A stretch of DNA of 13,117 nt from Candidatus Symbiobacter sp. (GTDB taxonomy: Bacteria > Pseudomonadota > Alphaproteobacteria > Elsterales > Elsteraceae), in NCBI GenBank assembly GCA_030054015.1, contig JASGCR010000032.1, positions 1-13,117 on the forward strand, in the 5' to 3' direction. The notes under the pieces are model-generated. The model saw nothing but the letters and a program-made list of their open reading frames with translations, did no database searches and had not been told where the DNA came from. How positions within the stretch are numbered: the first letter of the stretch is position 1; the number at the start of each line of letters is the position of its first letter. A program made the position numbers and the translations under genes. Below, in pieces: positions 6,410 through 13,117 of this stretch.

Positions 6410-7711
6410 ATGGCTGACCTTTCCACCAATTTTCTTGGCATCAAATCCCCCAATCCGTTTTGGCTGGCTTCGGCTCCGCCGACCGACCGCGAAACCAATG
6501 TCGAGCGGGCTTTCCGCGCCGGTTGGGGCGGGGTGGTGTGGAAAACCCTGGGCGAAGACCCGCATGTCGTCAATGTGAGTGGCCCGCGTTATGGCGCGAT
6601 TCATGGCGGCGACCGGCGATTGCTGGGCTTTAACAACATCGAACTCATCAGCGACCGGCCGCTTGAGATTAATCTCCAAGAGATCACTGCCATGAAACGC
6701 AAATGGCCGGATCGCGCCATGGTGGTGTCTTTGATGGTACCCTGCGAAGAAAAAAACTGGGAAGCGATCTTAAAACGGGTCGAAGCCACCGGATGCGATG
6801 GCATTGAACTTAATTTTGGCTGTCCGCATGGCATGTCGGAGCGCGGCATGGGTTCGGCGGTCGGGCAAGTGCCGGAATATATCGAAATGGTCGCGCGTTG
6901 GTGCAAAAAATATTCGCGCCTGCCGGTGATCGTCAAACTCACCCCCAACATCACCGATATTCGCTATCCGGCGCGGGCCGCCAAAAAAGGCGGAGCCGAT
7001 GCGGTGTCATTGATTAACACGATTAATTCGATCATGGCGGTTGACCTGGATCGCATGTGTCCCGATCCGCATATTGACGGCAAGGGTACCCATGGCGGTT
7101 TTTGCGGCCCCGCCGTAAAACCGATTGCGCTTAATATGGTGGCGGAAATCGCCCGTGATCCGGAAACGGCGGGCTTGCCGATCTCGGCGATTGGCGGGGT
7201 GACGACTTGGCGTGATGCCGCCGAGTTTATGGCCTTGGGTGCCGGTTCGGTACAGGTTTGTACCGCCGCCATGACGTACGGATTTAAGATTATCGAGGAA
7301 CTATGTTCCGGACTGTCGCAATGGATGGACCGCAAGCAATATAAATCATTGGACGATTTCCGCGGCCTTGCGGTGCCGAATGTGACCAATTGGCAGTTTT
7401 TGAATTTGAACTATGTGGTCAAGGCGGAAATTAACCAAGATTTGTGCATTTCCTGCGGTCGTTGCCACCAGGTCTGCGAGGATACCTCCCACCAGGCCAT
7501 CACCAAAATGGTGAACGGCGTGCGCAAATTTACGGTGAAAGAAGAAGAATGCGTCGGCTGTAATCTCTGCGCCACGATCTGCCCGATTGAGAATTGCATC
7601 ACCATGGTGCCGCAAAGCCAGGGCATTGATCCGCGCACAAAATTGCCCTATGGCCGCCCCTATGCCAATTGGACCCAGCATCCGCATAATCCCGCCTGTG
7701 CGGTGAAATAG
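6410..7711 (+). CDS. preA: NAD-dependent dihydropyrimidine dehydrogenase subunit PreA
   Basis: This catalytic, FMN-containing subunit reduces uracil or thymine to dihydropyrimidine together with PreT in the cytoplasm. Residues 1-310 form a dihydroorotate-dehydrogenase-like barrel, with K46 in VWKTLG, the NFGCPHG motif (135-141), KLTPN (176-180) and IGGV (261-264) near the flavin. Residues 340-395 are a ferredoxin-type domain with C346, C349, C352, C356 and C381, C384, C387, C391, enough for two [4Fe-4S] clusters. The catalytic-loop position that is cysteine in mammalian enzyme (GMGLACGQ) is valine here (GMGSAVGQ, V151). The start has AAAGGA about 8 nt upstream, placed at the preT stop. The length of 433 residues fits bacterial PreA. 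A hydantoin or other pyrimidine-like substrate is possible. Confidence 0.94.
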   Translation: MADLSTNFLGIKSPNPFWLASAPPTDRETNVERAFRAGWGGVVWKTLGEDPHVVNVSGPRYGAIHGGDRRLLGFNNIELISDRPLEINLQEITAMKRKWPDRAMVVSLMVPCEEKNWEAILKRVEATGCDGIELNFGCPHGMSERGMGSAVGQVPEYIEMVARWCKKYSRLPVIVKLTPNITDIRYPARAAKKGGADAVSLINTINSIMAVDLDRMCPDPHIDGKGTHGGFCGPAVKPIALNMVAEIARDPETAGLPISAIGGVTTWRDAAEFMALGAGSVQVCTAAMTYGFKIIEELCSGLSQWMDRKQYKSLDDFRGLAVPNVTNWQFLNLNYVVKAEINQDLCISCGRCHQVCEDTSHQAITKMVNGVRKFTVKEEECVGCNLCATICPIENCITMVPQSQGIDPRTKLPYGRPYANWTQHPHNPACAVK

Positions 7712-7730
7712 GCGACCGCACGGCAGTAGC

Positions 7731-7759
7731 GATTAGTTTTTTCATCGCTCTCGTTAAAA
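7731..7759 (+). repeat. 29-bp direct repeat, copy 1
   Basis: A 29-bp sequence beginning GATTAGTTTTTTCATCGC is repeated exactly at 7978-8006. Together they bracket a cluster of hairpins between preA and the Abi genes. In this copy AGCGAT/ATCGCT can form a small stem around the T-run. Origin unknown. Confidence 0.85.
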
Positions 7760-7780
7760 CATTCCGAGAAATTGAAAAAA

Positions 7781-7957
7781 GGGATTGTTAAAAGGGGATT
7801 GTTAAGAATGGGGATTGTTAAGGGTGCAACCCTTAACCCCTTTGCTTGGGGGGTGTGGGGGGTTTCTTAACCCCCCATTTTCCCGCCGCAGGAAACCAAA
7901 CCCCGCCAGACTCCGCGCCCATTCTTTGGCGTGAGGCGTGGTTGTTACGCCTCACGC
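7781..7957 (+). repeat. Tandem GGGGATTGTTAAG units and three hairpins between direct repeats
   Basis: Three near-identical units of GGGGATTGTTAAG start at about 7781, 7794 and 7810. Hairpins follow: GTTAAGGGT/ACCCTTAAC (7817-7837), GGGGGGTT/AACCCCCC (7857-7876) and a perfect 11-bp stem GCGTGAGGCGT/ACGCCTCACGC (7929-7957) with a 7-nt loop. None is followed by a convincing T-run. No gene is seen in 7712-8072. Confidence 0.7.
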
Positions 7958-7977
7958 GGGCGCGTGCGACCCGCCGA

Positions 7978-8006
7978 GATTAGTTTTTTCATCGCTCTCG
8001 TTAAAA
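7978..8006 (+). repeat. 29-bp direct repeat, copy 2
   Basis: Exact second copy of 7731-7759, 247 bp downstream start to start. It lies about 70 bp from the shared 3' segment of the first Abi gene and could mark the edge of an inserted segment. Confidence 0.85.
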
Positions 8007-8072
8007 AATTGCGCGGATGGTTAAGGAGAATATCCCTGGTAGAGTGCGCGTCAATCGGTCGTCATCATGCCC

Positions 8073-8137
8073 AGTTTCGATCATGGCGGCAAATGACGCC
8101 AAAAACCGTGGCTTTGCCAATTATTCGGGGTACCCAT
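8073..8137 (-). repeat. Shared 3'-end segment, copy at the downstream Abi gene
   Basis: Positions 8073-8130 match 9267-9324 at 57 of 58 bases; extended to 65 bp the match is 62 of 65. It covers the last 17 or so codons of the Abi gene, its stop and a few bases beyond. Most of the rest of the two genes is clearly diverged. Confidence 0.93.
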
Positions 8138-9028
8138 GTCATCTAGTTTCAGGTACTGACTTTTCGGAAATTGCTGCAACAGCCTCGCCGTGACTTCCCT
8201 CCAATCTCCGTTTGGATTTATATAATTGAGCAAATAAGCGATAATGCACAGCAAGCCGTAAATTTTTTTTCGTTTCCATTGATCACGACCGATAAAGTCT
8301 AGCAAAGGTTCAAAGCAAGTGATTTCACCTCTTTTTGGAAATGAGGGGGATTTGGCAAGATTTTTATTCCAAATTCTCCCATGATGAGCCGCCACATTAC
8401 GTAGGTTATTTAATGAAATAAGCCAAGATTCCAGAAGTTCATGAGAAAGATTAAATTTATGGGAAATCGCAGTTTTATCTTGCCAAGTCATTATCGAATA
8501 GGTTTCAGCTAATAGGCCGAACTCCATCACTTGAAACACGACCCATATCGGGAAATGTCCTTTGTATTTTTCACGGTGATGCTCAATAAATTCTTCCTTG
8601 CTGCGAGCAAGGTTTTTATTCAAGCCAATAAGCCAGCTTTGGTGCTGCGTAATGATTGAATCTTTTTTGAGACGTGACGCATTTTGGTGAAAGCAATCTT
8701 GAGAAAGATAAGCTTCGGGTCCCTTTTTTGCCAATTCGTAAGAAATTGCGCTGCGGAAATAAATTTCAATTTCTCGAACTGCTGAAAAAATTACGCGCGC
8801 CAACGCTTCGTCAAATCTGACTAACGCTTCAACGGTAGAAAATGATGTATTTTCGTAGAATTGTTTCGTGACATTATCACGAAATGGATGCCAATACAGG
8901 CCCAGTCGATAGTTGCCGAAATTTTCAAGGATTTTATTAAATCGTTCTCGGTTTTCAATTATCAGCCCACGCTGTATCAAAATTTCGGCTTGTTCCTCAT
9001 ACGTCCGAAATTTCTTATGTCCAATCAT
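8081..9028 (-). CDS. Abi_2 (AbiD/AbiF-type) abortive infection protein, downstream paralogue
   Basis: A probable phage-defence protein of the Abi_2 family, 315 residues, cytoplasmic. The N-terminus has the family pattern TYEEQ, RGL at 20-22 and NYRLGLYWHPF (39-49). EIEIYFR (86-92) is the central conserved helix. The HEPN-type motif RX4H is R210-H215 (LRNVAAHH), followed by WN, pointing to RNA cleavage or binding as in other HEPN toxins. The C-terminus GTPNNWQSHGFWRHLPP is nearly the same as in the upstream paralogue. The gene is AT-rich beside its neighbours, which suggests acquisition. The start has only a weak ribosome site (GGACAAAAG). A 4-codon GTG reading frame directly before it ends in a TGA overlapping the ATG. 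A candidate promoter and hairpin leader lie at 9045-9123. Activity against phage is inferred from the family only. Confidence 0.87.
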   Translation of the reverse strand: MIGHKKFRTYEEQAEILIQRGLIIENRERFNKILENFGNYRLGLYWHPFRDNVTKQFYENTSFSTVEALVRFDEALARVIFSAVREIEIYFRSAISYELAKKGPEAYLSQDCFHQNASRLKKDSIITQHQSWLIGLNKNLARSKEEFIEHHREKYKGHFPIWVVFQVMEFGLLAETYSIMTWQDKTAISHKFNLSHELLESWLISLNNLRNVAAHHGRIWNKNLAKSPSFPKRGEITCFEPLLDFIGRDQWKRKKIYGLLCIIAYLLNYINPNGDWREVTARLLQQFPKSQYLKLDDMGTPNNWQSHGFWRHLPP

Positions 9029-9044
9029 CTTTTGTCCACGATTA

Positions 9045-9088
9045 AATGACCCGCCCGTACCCCCGAAGGCGCAGAGGAGCGGGTCGTT
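9045..9088 (-). ncRNA. Structured leader of the downstream Abi gene
   Basis: On the - strand AACGACCCGC pairs with GCGGGTCATT (10 bp with one G-T), enclosing a 24-nt loop in which CCTTCGGG can form a UUCG tetraloop hairpin. The stem starts about 7 nt after the candidate -10 box, so the transcript would begin with it, 16 nt before the start codon. No T-run follows, so it is unlikely to be a terminator. It may control translation or act as an RNA partner. Confidence 0.5.
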
Positions 9089-9094
9089 ATGGTG

Positions 9095-9123
9095 AGTCTA
9101 GTTTTATAAAAAAATTCTGTCAA
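9095..9123 (-). promoter_or_regulatory. Candidate sigma-70 promoter for the downstream Abi gene
   Basis: On the - strand a perfect TTGACA (9118-9123), a 17-bp AT-rich spacer and TAGACT (9095-9100, 4 of 6 to TATAAT) give a good promoter. It starts transcription at about 9088 with a 60-nt leader. Confidence 0.6.
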
Positions 9124-9149
9124 TAAAAAAAATGAAAAAAGGATTCTTG

Positions 9150-9164
9150 TACTCCGTTTCCTAA
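9150..9164 (+). repeat. Solitary remnant of the repeat-element end
   Basis: TACTCCGTTTCCTAA resembles the element ends (TACCCCGTTTCCTAA at 13013; TTTACTCTGTTTCC in the preT copy). No partner end or internal arms were found nearby, so it may be a decayed end or chance. The rest of the 9124-9266 gap shows nothing recognisable. Confidence 0.4.
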
Positions 9165-9266
9165 GAGCCTGGTTCAAAATTAATTCAAAGAATTTCAATA
9201 AGTTAGCGTCATTAACCGTGTGCTTTTTAGTCGAGCGGTTGCGCCTATGGCAGCGAAGGTCACCAT

Positions 9267-9331
9267 AGTTTCGATCATGGCGGCAAATGACGCCAAAAAC
9301 CGTGGCTTTTCCAATTATTCGGGGCGCCCAT
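9267..9331 (-). repeat. Shared 3'-end segment, copy at the upstream Abi gene
   Basis: Second copy of 8073-8137. The pair directly flanks the downstream Abi gene with its promoter. Recombination between copies would remove 1,194 bp and leave the upstream Abi gene whole. Confidence 0.93.
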
Positions 9332-10189
9332 TGCGGTGATTTTGAGGTGAGGTGAGTTGGGGAATTTAGCCAAATGTTGGCAGAGTGACGCCGGCCAAAC
9401 ACTATCTTTATCAATGACTTCTGACATATGAGCAATGATGCAAATCATGCTATAAAGTTTCGTGCGATTTTTTTGATTTTCTTGCAATGAATTTAACAAA
9501 TCGTCAAATGACGGAATTAAACCTTTATTGGGAAATTTCGGCGGAAACTTAAAACTGCGATTCCATAAATATCCGAAATGGGCGGTTCCGTTCCTTAAAT
9601 CGTTTATTGCCCCCAGCCACGAAATGAGAATTTTATTCTCTATTTTAAAGACTTTGGCAATCTCGTCTTGGTCAGAACCAACCATCATCTTTAATAAAAA
9701 TTGTAACGTGCCAAAGCTCATGATCTGTGTGGCAGCCCAAATTTCAAGGATTGGCAGGTCATTTTCTTTTGATTTTTTTAAAAAACTTTCTTTCGATTTT
9801 TGCAGCTCAATCTGATATTTTGCCATCCATTTGCTGTGCTTGCTTGGGTCATAAAATTTTTCGGGTGTAAGATATTGATAGGCACCTGATTGTCCCAAAT
9901 GATGCGCGACCGCATTGCGAAAATATATTTCAATATCCTCGATAGCCGAAAATAAGAGCGACCTTAACTTTTTATCAAATTCATATATCGCCAATACATC
10001 TTCGAATGTTGCACCTTTATAAAATTTCTTGGAGTGGAGGTCTCGCATATCGAACCAGTAGCAGCCAAGGCGGTAAAATCCAACTCTGTTTAAGACAGCA
10101 AGGGCCCTTTCGTGGTCATTTATTTTCATGCCACGTTCAATTAATCGTGCAATTTGTTGCTCATAGGTTAAGAAAGGTTTTTTATCCAC
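9275..10189 (-). CDS. Abi_2 (AbiD/AbiF-type) abortive infection protein, upstream paralogue
   Basis: A second Abi_2 family protein, 304 residues, diverged from its neighbour except at the C-terminal end. Family features are LTYEQQ (7-12), RGM at 19-21, FYRLGCYW (38-45) and EIYFRNAVAHH (87-97). The last already contains an RX4H arrangement (R91-H96). The conserved HEPN motif is R199-H204 (LRNGTAHF), followed by WN (209-210). The start is GTG 10189, which matches the GTGGAYAAAA preserved just ahead of the other paralogue; the ribosome site is weak (AAGAG). A strong intrinsic terminator stands 30 nt upstream on the same strand, preceded by a promoter and tandem repeats, so expression depends on read-through. 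Family knowledge suggests growth arrest upon phage infection through RNA targeting; this is inferred, not visible. Confidence 0.87.
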   Translation of the reverse strand: MDKKPFLTYEQQIARLIERGMKINDHERALAVLNRVGFYRLGCYWFDMRDLHSKKFYKGATFEDVLAIYEFDKKLRSLLFSAIEDIEIYFRNAVAHHLGQSGAYQYLTPEKFYDPSKHSKWMAKYQIELQKSKESFLKKSKENDLPILEIWAATQIMSFGTLQFLLKMMVGSDQDEIAKVFKIENKILISWLGAINDLRNGTAHFGYLWNRSFKFPPKFPNKGLIPSFDDLLNSLQENQKNRTKLYSMICIIAHMSEVIDKDSVWPASLCQHLAKFPNSPHLKITAMGAPNNWKSHGFWRHLPP

Positions 10190-10219
10190 CTAAATCTCTT
10201 GTCGCAAAAGTTTCTTCCC

Positions 10220-10264
10220 AAAAAAATTGCCCACCCAAAATTTCATACGAAAATATGGGTGGGC
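10220..10264 (-). terminator. Intrinsic terminator just upstream of the upstream Abi gene
   Basis: On the - strand GCCCACCCA pairs with TGGGTGGGC (9 bp; 10256-10264 and 10229-10237), followed after two bases by seven T (10220-10226). This is a textbook terminator oriented toward the Abi gene, whose GTG is 30 nt further on. Confidence 0.8.
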
Positions 10265-10340
10265 TATTTATCGTCATAAAGACCGCCACTACAGAGGGGG
10301 TTCAACAAAATGCATCGTCCCATCCAAGGCTGGTCATGTT
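10220..10340 (-). ncRNA. Candidate short RNA ending at the terminator, upstream of Abi
   Basis: The interval between the candidate promoter and the terminator would yield an RNA of about 110-120 nt. CATGACC near its 5' end can pair with GGTC and ATG about 55 nt later (about 10279-10338), closing a domain before the terminator hairpin. No convincing reading frame with a ribosome site is present. A structured RNA motif has, as I recall, been reported upstream of some abiF genes; I cannot verify a match here. Confidence 0.45.
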
Positions 10341-10344
10341 TGTG

Positions 10345-10373
10345 TGTTTACACTCTAAATTTTAGGGTGTCAA
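10345..10373 (-). promoter_or_regulatory. Candidate promoter for the leader RNA and upstream Abi gene
   Basis: On the - strand a perfect TTGACA (10368-10373), a 17-bp spacer and TAAACA (10345-10350, a poor -10 box). The -35 box directly abuts the 14-bp tandem repeats. Confidence 0.5.
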
Positions 10374-10429
10374 GCGTTTAATCGTTAGCGTTTAATCGTT
10401 AGCGTTTAATCGTTAGCGTTTAATCGTTA
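10374..10429 (-). repeat. Four perfect tandem copies of a 14-bp unit
   Basis: The unit TAACGATTAAACGC (- strand) is repeated four times without a mismatch. Each contains the near-palindrome CGATTAAACG. The array lies between the sufS stop and the -35 box. It may be an operator array or, if transcription reads in from sufS, part of an RNA. The remaining 41 bp up to sufS show no clear terminator. Confidence 0.93.
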
Positions 10430-10470
10430 GATGCTGATCCAAAATTATCAGAGGTTGAGTAAGAGCGTCT

Positions 10471-11760
<1,290 letters not shown>

Positions 11761-11762
11761 GT

Positions 11763-13001
11763 TTAGGCACCCCGCGCATCAAGGATTTTCTCCAGATAAT
11801 TTTCCGCCCAGTTTTGCGCCATTTGCTGGAGATTGGGGCATGAAAAACCAGCCAGATCGGCAAAGGCATCTTCGATAAAAGCTGAAAAAAGCATCGCCTG
11901 CGCCGCATCAGGGGAAATGCCGCGGGTGGCGAGATAAAACAAAGCCGCATCATCCAACCCGCCCACCGTCGCGCCATGCGAGCATTTCACATCATCGGCA
12001 TAGATTTTTAATTCCGGTTTGAACAGGATGTTTCCGGCCTGCGCATGATCTGGCGGCGACAAAATCATGCCGCGGGACAAGAGATGGGCATTGGTTTTCT
12101 GCGCATGTGGGGCCACCTGGATCAAGCCCTGTACCACCGCTTCGCCGCACGAAGCGACGATGTTTTTAATTATTTGCCGCGAAGATGTGTTGGCTGTGTC
12201 GTGGAAAATTTTGGTCGCCAATGTGTGGTGATGCGCCGCCAAAATATGCGCCGCCGCCAGGGTGAAATCGGCATGTTCGCCCGCCAGTTTGATTTTTAGA
12301 TCCAGGCGGCTAAATCCCGCCGGTTTTTGGGTTTTTGCCAAACCTTGACCCAATTTCAGCGCGACCGCCTCCATTCTGGCCTTTTCTTCAAGCTGTGCCA
12401 AAATGGTTTGGGTGCCAAATCCGGTCTGGCCGCGATTCTGGCCGCGATCATCGATAAAATGGCGCAAATGCGCGGATTTCCCCACATCGATCAGGGTCAG
12501 ATGATTGCGCCAAGCCATTGATTCGGGTTGGGAATTTAGCTCAACATAGCTTTCAATGATTTCCGCCGCCGCATGATCGGCTAGGGCGATAACCAGCAAT
12601 GACGGGGTATAATTGGATTTTCCAGTCGAGACATGAATTATTTGCAATGCTTTAGGCGCGGCCTGGCCGCCGCCAAAGGCAAATCTGGCGTAATGCGTGA
12701 CATCGCGCAGCACCCGCCGCGCCACATCGCGCTCGCCCAGCATGGTTGAAAATTTGGCGGTATCCAAGGTTTTCATCGCCTGCATCGACGCTATGGGTTG
12801 GGTCACCATCCCATCCACCATCACCACCGCGTCACAGCCCGGCAACCGCGCCGCCGCCACCGCCGTATCGATATTTATCGCCTGGCTCGATACCGCGCCC
12901 TCCCCGCCCTTAATCGCCGCAACCAGCCGCGTTATGGGCGTAAACCGCCAATCTTCGTCATTGGGGCGGGGGAGATTTTCTGTAATTTTTTCAACTGTCA
13001 T
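11763..13001 (-). CDS. sufD: Iron-sulfur cluster assembly protein SufD
   Basis: This scaffold component of the SufBCD complex, which builds iron-sulfur clusters with sulfur supplied by SufS, is a 412-residue protein of the SufB/SufD family. EDWRFTPI (16-23) is the typical N-terminal motif. The beta-helix core runs from about 110 to 330. The signature KPELKIYADDVKCSHGATVG (328-347) includes C340 and H342, matching the residues that sit at the SufB-SufD interface. ATG 13001 lies 8 bp from the end of a repeat element, and no strong ribosome site is visible (ACGGGG of the element end is about 11 nt away). sufB and sufC are expected just right of the window, making the element an insertion inside the operon. 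Confidence 0.94.
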   Translation of the reverse strand: MTVEKITENLPRPNDEDWRFTPITRLVAAIKGGEGAVSSQAINIDTAVAAARLPGCDAVVMVDGMVTQPIASMQAMKTLDTAKFSTMLGERDVARRVLRDVTHYARFAFGGGQAAPKALQIIHVSTGKSNYTPSLLVIALADHAAAEIIESYVELNSQPESMAWRNHLTLIDVGKSAHLRHFIDDRGQNRGQTGFGTQTILAQLEEKARMEAVALKLGQGLAKTQKPAGFSRLDLKIKLAGEHADFTLAAAHILAAHHHTLATKIFHDTANTSSRQIIKNIVASCGEAVVQGLIQVAPHAQKTNAHLLSRGMILSPPDHAQAGNILFKPELKIYADDVKCSHGATVGGLDDAALFYLATRGISPDAAQAMLFSAFIEDAFADLAGFSCPNLQQMAQNWAENYLEKILDARGA

Positions 13002-13010
13002 GTTGTTTAT

Positions 13011-13117
13011 ACCCCGTTTCCTAAAGAATTCTGATTATGACCCCCCTTCTAAAGGAAGGTCAGAATAAGTCGTACTGACCCCCCCTTCCTGCTTAGGAAG
13101 GGGGGGAAACCGAAGCT
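13011..13117 (-). repeat. Partial structured repeat element upstream of sufD
   Basis: The element end TATACCCCGTTTCC (13011-13024), the linker (GAATAAGTCGTACTGACC) and the self-palindromic C7/G7 arm (13078-13105) match 1857-1966 in order. The copy continues beyond the right edge. Confidence 0.8.

Noticed and set aside
7929..7957. Intrinsic terminator of preA
   Set aside because: The 11-bp stem is strong but neither strand has a following T-run, and it is over 200 bp from the preA stop.
7931..8146. Open frame of 71 codons on the + strand before the Abi genes
   Set aside because: It starts inside a perfect hairpin, crosses a direct repeat and ends antisense to the Abi 3' end; no recognisable protein.
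9267..9331. Integron attC site
   Set aside because: The length fits and it sits at gene ends, but there is no GTTRRRY/RYYYAAC core pair, little internal symmetry and no integrase in the window.
9025..9435. Open frame of 136 codons on the - strand between the Abi genes
   Set aside because: It overlaps the end of the upstream Abi gene in another frame and covers the promoter and leader hairpin of the other; composition is not protein-like.
10374..10429. CRISPR array
   Set aside because: The units are only 14 bp and directly adjacent, with no spacers and no cas genes nearby.

Overview
The window looks like a chromosomal piece of an alphaproteobacterium. The metabolic genes are moderately GC-rich, but several intergenic gaps are filled with C/G-rich palindromic repeats, and an AT-rich block near the right side looks acquired. 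The alphaproteobacterial assignment is inferred from the sufD-sufS order and from the protein types, and is only moderately secure.

Layout, left to right. (1) 142-4302, + strand: a complete ABC importer with ATPase, permease, second permease and a periplasmic NMT1/ThiY-like binding protein. It is interrupted between the two permease genes by a MITE-like element (1857-2223). (2) 4303-5032: about 730 bp without genes, packed with nested inverted repeats. (3) 5033-7711, + strand: preT and preA, the two subunits of an NAD-dependent dihydropyrimidine dehydrogenase. The neighbourhood suggests that the importer brings in a pyrimidine and PreTA performs the first reductive step of its breakdown; dihydropyrimidinase and ureidopropionase genes are not in the window. 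(4) 7712-8072: repeats and hairpins only. (5) 8081-10189, - strand: two tandem, diverged Abi_2 (AbiD/AbiF-type) abortive-infection proteins with HEPN RX4H motifs, each with its own candidate promoter and structured leader. (6) 10471-13001, - strand: sufS and sufD of the SUF iron-sulfur assembly system; sufB and sufC would be expected beyond the right edge.

Two things deserve most attention. First, the upstream Abi gene is preceded on its own strand by four perfect 14-bp tandem repeats, a TTGACA -35 box, about 75 nt of leader, and a strong intrinsic terminator just 30 nt before the start codon. That layout resembles RNA-antitoxin (type III-like) systems. The two Abi genes also share an almost identical 58-bp segment across their 3' ends, although the rest of the genes have diverged, so the downstream gene is flanked by direct repeats like a cassette. 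Second, the intergenic elements at 1857-2223 and 4490-4670 are homologous. Both have the architecture terminal palindrome, three hairpins, terminal palindrome, and they show compensatory changes in paired positions, which implies selection for or maintenance of the folded form. Partial copies lie at both window edges, and in four cases an element end lies directly upstream of a start codon.
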